Assembly (NCBI GenBank): GCA_946481205.1
Contig: CAMLNB010000053.1
Coordinates: forward strand, 1 to 17,943
DNA: 17,943 nt
From: an uncultured Kangiella sp.
Lineage (GTDB): Bacteria; Pseudomonadota; Gammaproteobacteria; Enterobacterales; DSM-103792
Direction of reading: 5' to 3'
Shown here one piece after another: positions 6,727 to 14,622 of this stretch. The notes under the pieces were generated by a model. The model was not told the origin of the DNA. It saw only the letters and a list, made by a program, of their open reading frames with translations, and searched no databases. Position 1 is the first letter of the stretch; every line of letters starts with the position of its first letter. The translations under genes and the position numbers were made by a program.

Positions 6727-8394
6727 GTGAACGGTTTGGGTGTGTTGAAGCGCGAGGCGTTGCAGCTTGGCATGGCCTTGTTACTTGGCATGGTGCTACC
6801 GCTGTCCACGTATGCGAAGGAGCTTTGGCTGATCGGCGGTGGCGAGCCGGTCTGTTCCAGCATCGAGCCTGATCGTTGCCGGCCGGATGCGCGTGCCGAA
6901 GCCGAGCGCTATTTCACTCGCATGGAAGCTGTACGTGGCAAGTCATTCCGGTTTTCTGAATCGCAGTTGCAGCGGCTCAGTGCGTTGCCGCGCTGGTTTG
7001 CAGTGCGAGCAGACGCCAAAGCCACCGACTTGGCTGCACTGGCTGACATTGTGCGACCGCTGCAGGACAAGACTCTGGCTGAGGACTCGTGGCATGCCTT
7101 GCTGGAGCCATTGAAACTATCGGACGACCAGCTGCAGTTGTATGACGATGCCTTCGAAGTTCGGCCGCTCGCCAAATCCGGGCACACCGCGCGAATGGTT
7201 ACTTACTTGAAAGGCGGTGAGCCTTACGTCGAGGACATGTTTCGCCAGTTTGTCGCGGCGGCCGCCAACAATTCTTTGCGGAGAGACAAAACGGCTAAAC
7301 CACGCATCGTGGTGCTGACGGCGTCATCAAACAATCCCTATGAGTATGTCGATTACTACTTGTCGCTGTTCGAGTCGGTGGGTGCAGAAGCGATCTGGCT
7401 GCCGCTGGAACCGGCTTTGCCTCGTGCTGGCGATTGCTCGCAGTTGAATGTATTGCGCTTTGAGTGGAACGGTGCGTTCGACCGCGCCGCGCGCTATCCC
7501 GAGCTTGCCGCGTATCAGCTGCCGCTTTGTCTGCAGCCGCAGAAGCTGTTGGCGATTGTCGACAGTGCCGATGGCTTCTTTGTTAACGGTGGCGATCAAT
7601 CACTGACCATGCGCGCGTTGCAGGAACCTTACGGGCAATTCACCGCAGTCGCTCGCCGTTTACTGGATCGGGTCGAGGCCGGCGTGCCGCTATCGGGCTC
7701 TAGCGCGGGCAATGCTGTGCAGTCGGGCCATCCCCGCAAGGCCTATCCGATGATTAGTGGCGGGCGCACCAGCCATGCGTTGCAGCACGGCGCGCTTGCC
7801 AATGAACCGAACTCGCCGGCCTGCGATTTGCACAATCGCTGCAGCACAGCCGCCGCCGATGGGCAGCTGACCTACCGCGCATTGGGTGGTCTGCAGTTGT
7901 TCACCCTCGGCGTTTCCGACACCCATTTCCGTGAGCGCGACCGTGAGGGCCGGTTGCTGCGTCTGCTGCTGGATACCCATACGCCTTTCGGTTTCGGTGT
8001 CGACGAAGCCACTGCCTTACGCGTCCGTTTTCAAGACGACGATTCTGCCAGCTTGTCGGTGCTCGGTGCCGGTGGTGTCTGGATTGTGGATACTCGTCAG
8101 GCGCGTGTTCAGCGTAGCGAAACGCAATGGCAAGTCACGCATGCGGTGGCATCGCGGCTGCTGAGCGGTGATACCGCAGATTGGCATGACGGCACACTCA
8201 ACGCGTCGCTGCAGTGCCCTGCCAATGCCACGGTTATCGGCGAGCAGATGCCTGATCCAGAGACTTACGATGAACAGGACGATTGGCGTTGGTATCGCTT
8301 GCCTGGTGCTACGGTGAAGGGGTGCGAACGAGCCGATGGCCGTTGGCGCTATATCGGGCTGCCGTTGCGATTGGACGTGAGGCTGGCGCATTGA
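6727..8394 (+). CDS. cphE: Exported cyanophycinase (peptidase family S51, CphE-like)
   Basis: A 555-residue protein starting at GTG 6727, with GGGGA 8 bases upstream; TTG 6712 is an alternative. It has a signal peptide, cleaved near TYA at residue 30, so it acts in the periplasm or outside. Cyanophycinases cut multi-L-arginyl-poly-L-aspartate to beta-Asp-Arg dipeptides. S51 landmarks are present: the N-terminal ELWLIGGGEP strand, IVVLTASS, FFVNGGDQ, the nucleophile elbow GSSAGN (Ser326), the SDTHFRERDREGRLLRLL histidine region, and FGFGVDEATAL. About 130 residues (roughly 42-170) between the GGGEP and TASS elements exceed the usual compact fold. Genes yfcC and iadA follow at 37 and 34 bases, indicating one operon. 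The export signal points to digestion of external polymer. The family call is firm; activity on cyanophycin itself is inferred from motifs and neighbours. Confidence 0.9.
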   Translation: MNGLGVLKREALQLGMALLLGMVLPLSTYAKELWLIGGGEPVCSSIEPDRCRPDARAEAERYFTRMEAVRGKSFRFSESQLQRLSALPRWFAVRADAKATDLAALADIVRPLQDKTLAEDSWHALLEPLKLSDDQLQLYDDAFEVRPLAKSGHTARMVTYLKGGEPYVEDMFRQFVAAAANNSLRRDKTAKPRIVVLTASSNNPYEYVDYYLSLFESVGAEAIWLPLEPALPRAGDCSQLNVLRFEWNGAFDRAARYPELAAYQLPLCLQPQKLLAIVDSADGFFVNGGDQSLTMRALQEPYGQFTAVARRLLDRVEAGVPLSGSSAGNAVQSGHPRKAYPMISGGRTSHALQHGALANEPNSPACDLHNRCSTAAADGQLTYRALGGLQLFTLGVSDTHFRERDREGRLLRLLLDTHTPFGFGVDEATALRVRFQDDDSASLSVLGAGGVWIVDTRQARVQRSETQWQVTHAVASRLLSGDTADWHDGTLNASLQCPANATVIGEQMPDPETYDEQDDWRWYRLPGATVKGCERADGRWRYIGLPLRLDVRLAH

Positions 8395-8431
8395 ATGCTA
8401 GCGTTCTGGCCAAGCCAAAAGGAATCCGTCG

Positions 8432-9889
8432 GTGAGCGTCGAATCCCCGTCTGTCATGTCAGCTAACCGCACCTGGCGCATGCCCGATACGTTGCTGATT
8501 GTGTTCGGTGTGCTGTTGTTGTCCGCTGCATTGACGTTGTTTCTGCCGCGCGGTTTCTACGAGACCACACCAGACCCCGAAACCGGTCGCAAGCTGCTGA
8601 TTGCCGACAGCTATCAAACCGCGCATGGTGGCGAGCCGCAGCCGGTGGCACTGTTTACCGATGGCGAAAACACCTCACTGCTGGGCGCGTTCTTTGATGG
8701 CATGACCTCGGGCTCGCGCAATGGCTCGGCGATCGGCGTCATCATTTTCATTCTGATGGTCGGCGGCAGTTTCGGTGTACTGATCCGCACTGGCGCCATC
8801 GATGAAGGCTTGAAAGCGCTTATCGGCCGTTTGCAGCACCGTGCCCGCTTGTTGTTGCCCGTCATGGCGGTGCTGTTTTCGCTTGGTGGTGCCGTCTTCG
8901 GCATGAGCGAAGAGGCGATGGCGTTCGCGATGTTTCTGGTGCCGTTGGTGCGCATGCTTGGTTACGACGCCATCACCGGTGTGTTGTTGACCTATGGCGC
9001 CAGCCAGATCGGTTTTGCGACCTCGTGGATGAATCCGTTTTCGGTCGCCATTGCTCAAAGCATCGCCGGGTTACCGCCGCTGTCCGGTGCCGGATTTCGC
9101 TTGGCCATGTGGGTGGCGTTTACGGTGTTGTATATCGCCTGGTTCATGTGGCGGGCCGAGCGCCTGCGGCGGCAGCGCACCGAGCCGGTCATGGTGCCGA
9201 TGCTGCAGCACACGTTCTCGCGTGGCCACGCGTTGGTCGTGCTAACACTTTTCCTTGGCATGGCTTGGATCATCTGGGGGGTGTTGACCGAGGGCTATTA
9301 TCTCCGCGAGATCGCGACCCAATTCTTCGTAATTGCCATTGTTGCGCTGATCATCGGGAGTGTGTTCAAACTCAATGATGCTGGCATCAACGAGTATGTC
9401 GATGCGTTCAAGACCGGCGCCGCTCAGTTGTTGCCTGCTGCACTTGTGGTGGGGGTTGCGCAAGGCATCATTCTGATGCTCGGTGGTGCCCAGCCGGACA
9501 GGCCGTCGGTCATCAATACCTTGTTGCATCACGCGGCCAATGCGATTGCCGGCCACGGCGAGATGTTCTCAGCACAAGCAATGCTGGTGTTTCAAAGCGG
9601 CTTCAATTTCTTTGTGACCTCCGGTTCTGGTCAGGCTGCGCTGACCATGCCGTTGATGGCACCTCTGTCGGATCTGGTCGGTGTCAGTCGCCAAGTGTCG
9701 GTGCTGGCTTTCCAACTTGGCGATGGTCTTGCGCATTTGTTCTATCCAACTTCACCGGCGTTGATGGGCACATTGGCCATTGCCGGTGTGGAGTTTCTGG
9801 CGTGGCTGCGCGCCATGTGGTCGCTATGGCTGTTGTTGACCGTGATGAGTGTTACCACCATGGCCATTGCGGTGTGGGTCGGCTTCTGA
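8432..9889 (+). CDS. YfcC-family permease (C4-dicarboxylate anaerobic carrier superfamily)
   Basis: A 485-residue inner-membrane permease from GTG 8432, supported by AAAAGGAA about 8 bases upstream; ATG 8456 is an in-frame alternative without a ribosome site. It has about ten to twelve hydrophobic segments, beginning at residues 19-38. A periplasmic stretch follows at about 40-85, then GVIIFILMVGGSFGVLI (102-118) and the conserved family segment with GAVFGMSEEAMAF near 153-165. The second half contains GFNFFVTSGSGQAA and DGLAHLFYPTSPALMG, typical of YfcC/ArcD-like transporters. Members are linked to amino-acid, peptide or dicarboxylate movement, but few are characterised. Lying between exported cyanophycinase and a probably cytoplasmic isoaspartyl dipeptidase, its best guess substrate is beta-Asp-Arg or its amino acids. 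That assignment is contextual. Confidence 0.87.
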   Translation: MSVESPSVMSANRTWRMPDTLLIVFGVLLLSAALTLFLPRGFYETTPDPETGRKLLIADSYQTAHGGEPQPVALFTDGENTSLLGAFFDGMTSGSRNGSAIGVIIFILMVGGSFGVLIRTGAIDEGLKALIGRLQHRARLLLPVMAVLFSLGGAVFGMSEEAMAFAMFLVPLVRMLGYDAITGVLLTYGASQIGFATSWMNPFSVAIAQSIAGLPPLSGAGFRLAMWVAFTVLYIAWFMWRAERLRRQRTEPVMVPMLQHTFSRGHALVVLTLFLGMAWIIWGVLTEGYYLREIATQFFVIAIVALIIGSVFKLNDAGINEYVDAFKTGAAQLLPAALVVGVAQGIILMLGGAQPDRPSVINTLLHHAANAIAGHGEMFSAQAMLVFQSGFNFFVTSGSGQAALTMPLMAPLSDLVGVSRQVSVLAFQLGDGLAHLFYPTSPALMGTLAIAGVEFLAWLRAMWSLWLLLTVMSVTTMAIAVWVGF

Positions 9890-9923
9890 CTATGTTCACG
9901 TACAGATTGGATCAGACACAGCA

Positions 9924-11102
9924 ATGATTACCCTATTTGAGCAGATCGAAACTTATTCTCCGAGCGCGCTAGGGCACAGGGATGTGCTGGTGGCGGGAGA
10001 CCGCATAGCGGCCATTGCCTCGCATTGTGAGCTGCGCGGTGATGCCGTGCAGGTCGTGAATGCGCCGGATTGCGTGCTGGTGCCGGGTTTTGTCGATAGC
10101 CTCGCTCACATCATCGGTGGCGGAGGCGAAGGTGGTTTTCGCAGCCGCACGTCCGAGCTTAGTGTCGAACAGGCGATTCGTGCCGGCGTTACCACTCTGA
10201 TTGGTGTGCTTGGCACCGATGCGATTACGCGCACGCTGACCAATTTGCTGGCCAAGGCACGCGCACTCGATGAAGAGGGTCTGAGCTGTTATTGCTATAC
10301 CGGTTCGTATCAAATTCCGGCGCGGACGCTGATGCGTGACGTCATGGAAGATCTGGTACTGATTGATAAGTTTATTGGCGTTGGTGAAGTTGCCATTGCC
10401 GATCATCGTTCGTCACAACCAACCGTGAATGATTTGAGCAAACTGGCTGCCCAGGCGCGGGTAGGTGGCATGCTGGCCGGCAAAGCGGGCATTGTCAGCG
10501 TCCATGTCGGCGCCCAGCCTGAAGGCGTGTCATTGCTGGAGCAGGTTGCTGCCAACAGTGACATTCCGATCAATCAGTTCTATCCCACCCACTTGAATCG
10601 GAATCAGACTTTGCTCGACATGGGCTTTCGATACATTGGAAAAGGTGGCGTGATCGATCTGACCACCAGCACGACGCCACAGGAGCTGGCGCAAGGTGAG
10701 ATCAAATGTTCTCACGCATTGCGTCAGGCGCTCGATCGAGGTGTGAATCTGGATAACATTACGTTCTCATCCGATGCTAATGCCTCATTGCCCTTGTTTG
10801 ATGAGTACAATGAATTCATTGGTTTGGGTGAGGGCAGCATTGCCAGCCTGCATCAGGAGTTCGTGGACGCGGTACGGGAAGAAGCTGTCCCGCTCGAAAT
10901 CGCGTTGAAGGCTGTCACCAGTAATCCAGCGCGGATTCTGAAACTGGCTCAGAAAGGCCAGTTGCGAGTAGATGGCGACGCCGATCTGTTGCTGCTAGAC
11001 AGGACCGACCTGAGGGTTCGGGCGGTGATGGCGCGTGGCCGTTGGCTATATGCTGAGCCGGCGCTGAATTTGCCAGTCAGCCGTAAATCGCTATTCGTCT
11101 GA
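9924..11102 (+). CDS. iadA: Isoaspartyl dipeptidase-like amidohydrolase (IadA family, variant metal site)
   Basis: A 392-residue amidohydrolase from ATG 9924, 34 bases after yfcC, with a weak ribosome site; the longer frame from 9849 overlaps yfcC. IadA hydrolyses beta-aspartyl dipeptides in the cytoplasm, here probably beta-Asp-Arg. Recognised elements: VPGFVDSLAHIIGGGGEGG (Glu69 in GGGGE), GSYQIP (Tyr129), GEVAIADHRSSQP (Arg162), SVHVGA (His194), PTHLNRN (His223, Arg226) and SSDANAS (Asp284, Ser288). Two ligand positions differ from E. coli IadA. The HxH motif reads LAH, with Leu60 for the first His and His62 kept. Glu155 replaces the carboxylated Lys. Glu at the latter position appears familiar in other IadA proteins, whereas loss of the first His is not expected. 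It may be a divergent peptidase, a mononuclear-metal enzyme, or altered in function. The overall family is clear. Confidence 0.87.
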   Translation: MITLFEQIETYSPSALGHRDVLVAGDRIAAIASHCELRGDAVQVVNAPDCVLVPGFVDSLAHIIGGGGEGGFRSRTSELSVEQAIRAGVTTLIGVLGTDAITRTLTNLLAKARALDEEGLSCYCYTGSYQIPARTLMRDVMEDLVLIDKFIGVGEVAIADHRSSQPTVNDLSKLAAQARVGGMLAGKAGIVSVHVGAQPEGVSLLEQVAANSDIPINQFYPTHLNRNQTLLDMGFRYIGKGGVIDLTTSTTPQELAQGEIKCSHALRQALDRGVNLDNITFSSDANASLPLFDEYNEFIGLGEGSIASLHQEFVDAVREEAVPLEIALKAVTSNPARILKLAQKGQLRVDGDADLLLLDRTDLRVRAVMARGRWLYAEPALNLPVSRKSLFV

Positions 11103-11108
11103 GTCTCA

Positions 11109-11142
11109 AGGATGGTCACAGATGTTGCCGCCCGACCATCCT
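11109..11142 (+). terminator. Hairpin after iadA, possible transcript end
   Basis: A perfect 9-bp inverted repeat, AGGATGGTC (11109-11117) with GACCATCCT (11134-11142), encloses a 16-base loop seven bases after the iadA stop. There is no T-run, so it is not a classical intrinsic terminator. It may stabilise the 3' end of the operon mRNA or bind a protein. Confidence 0.4.
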
Positions 11143-11184
11143 GTCTGTGCATTACTGGCTAGCCGACAGAGGTTTCTGGCATGC

Positions 11185-11219
11185 TGCCGCTTTCTCAGAT
11201 TCTGTTGAGACAAGCGGCA
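11185..11219 (+). promoter_or_regulatory. Hairpin covering the DUF3465 gene start
   Basis: TGCCGCTT (11185-11192) pairs with AAGCGGCA (11212-11219). Inside it, TCTCA (11193-11197) pairs with TGAGA (11206-11210), leaving one bulged C and an 8-base loop. The outer arm takes in the A of the ATG, so the stem would hide the translation start. This could be translational control or a decayed terminator for the upstream operon. Confidence 0.4.
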
Positions 11220-11722
11220 TGAAACGCATTCTTCTCTTGATACTTGTGCTGGCTCTCGGTTACGGATTGAAGCAATGGCCATCCGCTGATCGCGACCAGG
11301 CAAATGCAGGGGGAGTTTCTGCGCAGCAGGCAGGAACTGAATCGGGCCCCGGTAATACGCCTGATGCCGGTACCGTGTCGGCGGCCAGCGCCGATGTAAG
11401 GTTACAGCGCGCCTTCCAAGATCGGGAATCGAACCTGCAGATTGAAGGACAGGGTACGGTCACCAAGGTGCTGAGTGACGACAACAAGGGCAGTCCGCAT
11501 CAACGTTTTCTGTTACGTACCTCGACCGGCCAGACATTGTTGGTTGCGCACAATATCGAACTGGCACCACGCATCGTGGATATCGCCGAAGGTGATACCG
11601 TGCGCTTTTACGGTGAGTACGAATGGAACGACAAAGGTGGCGTCATCCACTGGACCCATCACGATCCGCGAGGCAAGCATGAGGGCGGTTGGTTGGAGCA
11701 TCGCGGACAGCGCTATCAGTAG
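11219..11722 (+). CDS. DUF3465 domain protein, membrane-anchored or exported
   Basis: A 167-residue protein from ATG 11219. Residues 1-18 (MKRILLLILVLALGYGLK) form a signal peptide or N-terminal anchor. A Gly/Ala/Ser-rich linker follows to about residue 60. The rest is the DUF3465 domain, with the recognisable segments GQGTVTKVLSDD, HQRFLLRTSTGQTLLVAHN, RFYGEYEWNDKGG and the His-rich HWTHHDP motif. The fold resembles an OB-type barrel; its function is unknown. It is on the same strand as the cyanophycin genes but about 116 bases after iadA, with two hairpins in between, so it is probably its own unit. An in-frame ATG at 11147 has no ribosome site and would bury the signal peptide, so it was not used. 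Confidence 0.85.
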   Translation: MKRILLLILVLALGYGLKQWPSADRDQANAGGVSAQQAGTESGPGNTPDAGTVSAASADVRLQRAFQDRESNLQIEGQGTVTKVLSDDNKGSPHQRFLLRTSTGQTLLVAHNIELAPRIVDIAEGDTVRFYGEYEWNDKGGVIHWTHHDPRGKHEGGWLEHRGQRYQ

Positions 11723-11750
11723 AGTCGGTGGGGCTTTTCTGCACGACGTG

Positions 11751-12308
11751 TCATGGTAACTGCGTGAACAGCAGCCCGATATACAGCAAGATGACCAGCA
11801 CGGTACCGTAGGCCAGCAACTGGTGAAAGCGCTCGTGCCGCACCGTGATGCCGGTCAGTGCGGTCAAACCGGCGCCGGCGTGAAACAGCAGATTTGGCAA
11901 CTGCGGTAGCGAGCCGGTGATCAGCAGATCTTTCAACAGGCTGACGCCAAGCAGCGCGATCAGCAAGGCAAAGAACCAGCGCCGGTTGCCGTGAAAGGCC
12001 GATTGCAAATTCTTATGGACGCTAGCGCGGGGGAGTGCCAGCGCGGCAAGCAAGTAAAGCAGAATCGGTTGCAGCAGCAACAGAAAAAACTGCAGGAATT
12101 GCCACTGCTCGATGTGGCGCAAGCCAAACAGTGTCCACCAGGTCTGGATATGCAACAGCAGCAGGGTGCAGGCCCAGGCCAGCGACGGGCCATGCGCACT
12201 GACGGTATGCCGATGCTCCAGCCAGTCGGCGAAGCTGGACAGCAATTGGGTGACACCCAATCCAAGAATGATCGAGACAAAAACTGACAGATAATTGAAA
12301 GTATCCAC
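11751..12308 (-). CDS. Uncharacterised integral membrane protein
   Basis: A 185-residue protein starting at GTG 12308 (GTG GAT ACT). It is almost wholly hydrophobic, with about five or six membrane segments. The first is FNYLSVFVSIILGLGVTQLL (residues 4-23); others lie near 43-62, 70-92, 111-130 and 163-182. The N-terminal FNYLSVxxSIILGLGxTQLL pattern recurs in small bacterial membrane proteins of unknown role. It converges with the DUF3465 gene, with 28 bases between stops. A TATATT hexamer (complement of 12359-12364) about 50 bases upstream could be a -10 element, but no good -35 was seen. No function is proposed. Confidence 0.72.
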   Translation of the reverse strand: MDTFNYLSVFVSIILGLGVTQLLSSFADWLEHRHTVSAHGPSLAWACTLLLLHIQTWWTLFGLRHIEQWQFLQFFLLLLQPILLYLLAALALPRASVHKNLQSAFHGNRRWFFALLIALLGVSLLKDLLITGSLPQLPNLLFHAGAGLTALTGITVRHERFHQLLAYGTVLVILLYIGLLFTQLP

Positions 12309-12397
12309 AAGGCATCCGGTTACGCGGCGTTGCGCATTGGCTGTCGCATCAGCGTCTTAATATAGTCGGTAACCGGTGGCCTTACCTGCGTCTGTAC

Positions 12398-13060
12398 TTA
12401 GCCTGTGCTCGCCATTGTGTGCTTCAGTGACGGTCTGCGTACCAGCCAGACGCCCAGCCAGGCGAACCAGACAATCTGGCTGATGCCGAATATGGCTTTC
12501 ATCACATCGAGTGACGGCACAATGGTCAGCACTCCGGCGACACCGACAATGCCTCCGAGCATCGCCAAGGCTCTGCTGTAACGAAACATCGCGGCGCTGA
12601 GCAGCAACACCCAGACGCCACCCAGCAATTCCACGCCGCCGCCGAGCGCATCCTGCACGGTTTTGATCGTGGCCCAGACGGTCAACGCCTGATCAGCGTT
12701 CTCGGCATGCAGGCGAGTAACCGTGGCGAAACCGATTTGACTGACCATGCCGCTTGCCATCAAGAATCCACCCCAGATATAACCGAATGGTGTGGTGATT
12801 GACATCAATACCGGGGCTTGCTTTTGCAATTGTTCATGCAGGCCGGCTGTCAGCACAATTAAGGCGATGCCAGACGCGTAGTAAAGTAGCGCCCAGAACT
12901 GCGCCAGATTGCCATGCGCCAGTGTGTAGCTGAGTTTTTGCGCTGCCGTCCAGCTGGCCGCGTCTGCGGGCTGAAAGGCGGCCATTACTGCAAAAGCGAT
13001 CACATACAGCAGTGCTTGCGCCAGTGCTGCATAAGCACCGGCTTTTACCAATCGTTCCAT
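12398..13060 (-). CDS. DUF4386-like integral membrane protein
   Basis: A 220-residue membrane protein from ATG 13060, with AAAGGAA about 9 bases upstream. About six hydrophobic segments are visible, the first in residues 8-28 (AYAALAQALLYVIAFAVMAA) and the last ending WFAWLGVWLVRR near the C-terminus. The layout, with a short N-terminus, a helix, a loop with an acidic/polar stretch and repeated helix pairs, resembles DUF4386-type proteins, whose role is unknown. It is on the same strand as its neighbours on both sides: 46 bases follow the start of this gene before the S41-like gene ends, and 89 bases separate its stop from the next membrane gene. Co-transcription with the S41-like gene is possible but not shown. 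The family name is tentative. Confidence 0.7.
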   Translation of the reverse strand: MERLVKAGAYAALAQALLYVIAFAVMAAFQPADAASWTAAQKLSYTLAHGNLAQFWALLYYASGIALIVLTAGLHEQLQKQAPVLMSITTPFGYIWGGFLMASGMVSQIGFATVTRLHAENADQALTVWATIKTVQDALGGGVELLGGVWVLLLSAAMFRYSRALAMLGGIVGVAGVLTIVPSLDVMKAIFGISQIVWFAWLGVWLVRRPSLKHTMASTG

Positions 13061-13106
13061 CGTGGTTTTTCCTTTGTGTTGTGGGAGATGCTATCAGCGC
13101 TTGTTG

Positions 13107-14420
13107 TTACGACGCAGGTTTCAGCACCTCAGTGATCGCACGCAGTGCTGGATCTAGGCCACGCTGGTAATCCTGATAACGCAGCGGTGCCATGATATCG
13201 GGTGCCAGCGATTGCACCTTGATCGGATGTTTGCGTATCGAGCCGTGGCAATCGGGCTCGGGGCAACCGGTGACATAGTTGTGCCGTTCGGTCGCGACCA
13301 GAATTTCAGCTTTCGACACCGGCAATTCGACGAGACTGCCTTCGGCCCAGAATTCCAGCTCATCGCCGACCGGTTCGCCGACAATGACAACGCGGTCACC
13401 GCCGGCTTGTTTCAGATAGCCCAGGCTGGCAATGCCGGCAGAGAACGTGCGGCCTGAAGTGATGGCGAAAATCTTGCCTTCAGGCGGTAACAGCGTTGGC
13501 AAGGTTTGCATCAGCGCGCGTGTGTTGTTCAAGTCGCCGCCACTGTTGAGCCGCAGATCGACAACAATGTGCGTCGGCTTCTGCTGCGCGATGGCGGCAA
13601 GTGCCGCATCGATGAACGCGCTGTCGAGTCGCTGGCCGGCAGCGTGCGTGTTGTAGCGAAACTGCAGATAGAACGCATTCAGCTCGGGCAGGGCAGCGTA
13701 GCGAAACAGCTTGTCTGGTTCTTGCAAGTAGAGCGGGGCAGGCACGCTTGCCGGCAGATTGGCCGGCAATAATTCAACCAGACGCGAGTGGCTGAAAAAC
13801 GTGTAACGGCCGTGTGCCGGTGGCTGCCGTTTCGCCGTCAGCGTGACGTCGGTGATTTTGCCTTTGCTGTTCTGCAGACGAAGCGTCAGCTGATCTGGCT
13901 TTGCGGCAAGGCCGGCTGCGTGCAAGAGCTCGGCCGACTCCAGCCAATAGCCCAGCCAGTCGTCGCACTTTGCCGGCACGGCGCCCCAGTATTCGGTGCA
14001 GCGCTGGCGCAGCTGCGCAATCGGCTGCCCCTCCATCGCGAGCAGTTGTTGGCCGATCAAGTGGCGGTCATCGGCATCCAGAATGAAAACGCCGTCAGCA
14101 AAGACCTGGATGCGCGCCGGTATGCGGTTGAAATCACTCGGCCACAGTCCGGTCAGCAGCATCGTGTGGCCGTTACGCGCCAGCGCAAACAGCTTGGCAA
14201 CGCGCAGTTGGAATTCCGCGGCACTGAGCTTGTCCGCATCGCGGCGCAGTTCGGCCAGCATGGCCTCTGCCTGTTGGCGTTCGTCCGCGTTGAACGCGAT
14301 ATCCTGCGCCAGCAATTGTTGAACGGTATCGACGTCCGGCCGGTAATCCGCAGCCAGGGCTGCGCCATGACTAAGCAGCAGGGCAAAGGCCGTACCGAGT
14401 CTGATGAACGTTCTGGTCAT
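13107..14420 (-). CDS. Exported S41-family-like peptidase
   Basis: A 437-residue protein from ATG 14420 with GAGG 6 bases upstream. A signal peptide (MTRTFIRLGTAFALLLSHGAALAA) ends near residue 24, giving a periplasmic protein. The C-terminal half carries S41 features: HIVVDLRLNSGGD, where the NSGGD turn is typical, then TSGRTFSAGI with likely nucleophile Ser327, a nearby Lys in GYLKQAGG, and VVIVGEPVGDE. The N-terminal half looks like a helical region with an ARNGHTMLL segment that also occurs in such proteins. No clear PDZ domain was recognised, unlike CtpA-type processing proteases. It probably degrades or processes peptides in the periplasm; the substrate is unknown. It is divergent from the metallo-beta-lactamase-fold gene across about 200 bases, in which no firm promoter or operator was identified. 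Confidence 0.82.
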   Translation of the reverse strand: MTRTFIRLGTAFALLLSHGAALAADYRPDVDTVQQLLAQDIAFNADERQQAEAMLAELRRDADKLSAAEFQLRVAKLFALARNGHTMLLTGLWPSDFNRIPARIQVFADGVFILDADDRHLIGQQLLAMEGQPIAQLRQRCTEYWGAVPAKCDDWLGYWLESAELLHAAGLAAKPDQLTLRLQNSKGKITDVTLTAKRQPPAHGRYTFFSHSRLVELLPANLPASVPAPLYLQEPDKLFRYAALPELNAFYLQFRYNTHAAGQRLDSAFIDAALAAIAQQKPTHIVVDLRLNSGGDLNNTRALMQTLPTLLPPEGKIFAITSGRTFSAGIASLGYLKQAGGDRVVIVGEPVGDELEFWAEGSLVELPVSKAEILVATERHNYVTGCPEPDCHGSIRKHPIKVQSLAPDIMAPLRYQDYQRGLDPALRAITEVLKPAS

Positions 14421-14622
14421 GAATGCCTCGTTGAACCATGGGCAGGGAGCCCGTTTGATGCTTATGCCCGTTGTGTATCCGTTACGCTAGCGGCTGAGTT
14501 TGGAAATGAGCGTGCGGATTTGTTGCCAGATGTTTATCCGTGAATAGTGCGCTACACAGCTCGGCGCCCTCGAACTAGCCTCTCTGGTAAACCTTGGCGT
14601 TCTGAGAAATGGGAAGCTTGGT

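Noticed and set aside
9849..9923. Longer iadA start overlapping yfcC
   Set aside because: The added residues are a frame shadow of the permease 3' end; the usual family N-terminus fits ATG 9924.
13788..14543. 251-codon frame on the + strand opposite the S41-like gene
   Set aside because: Antisense of a gene with a signal peptide and S41 motifs; its own translation shows no domain pattern.
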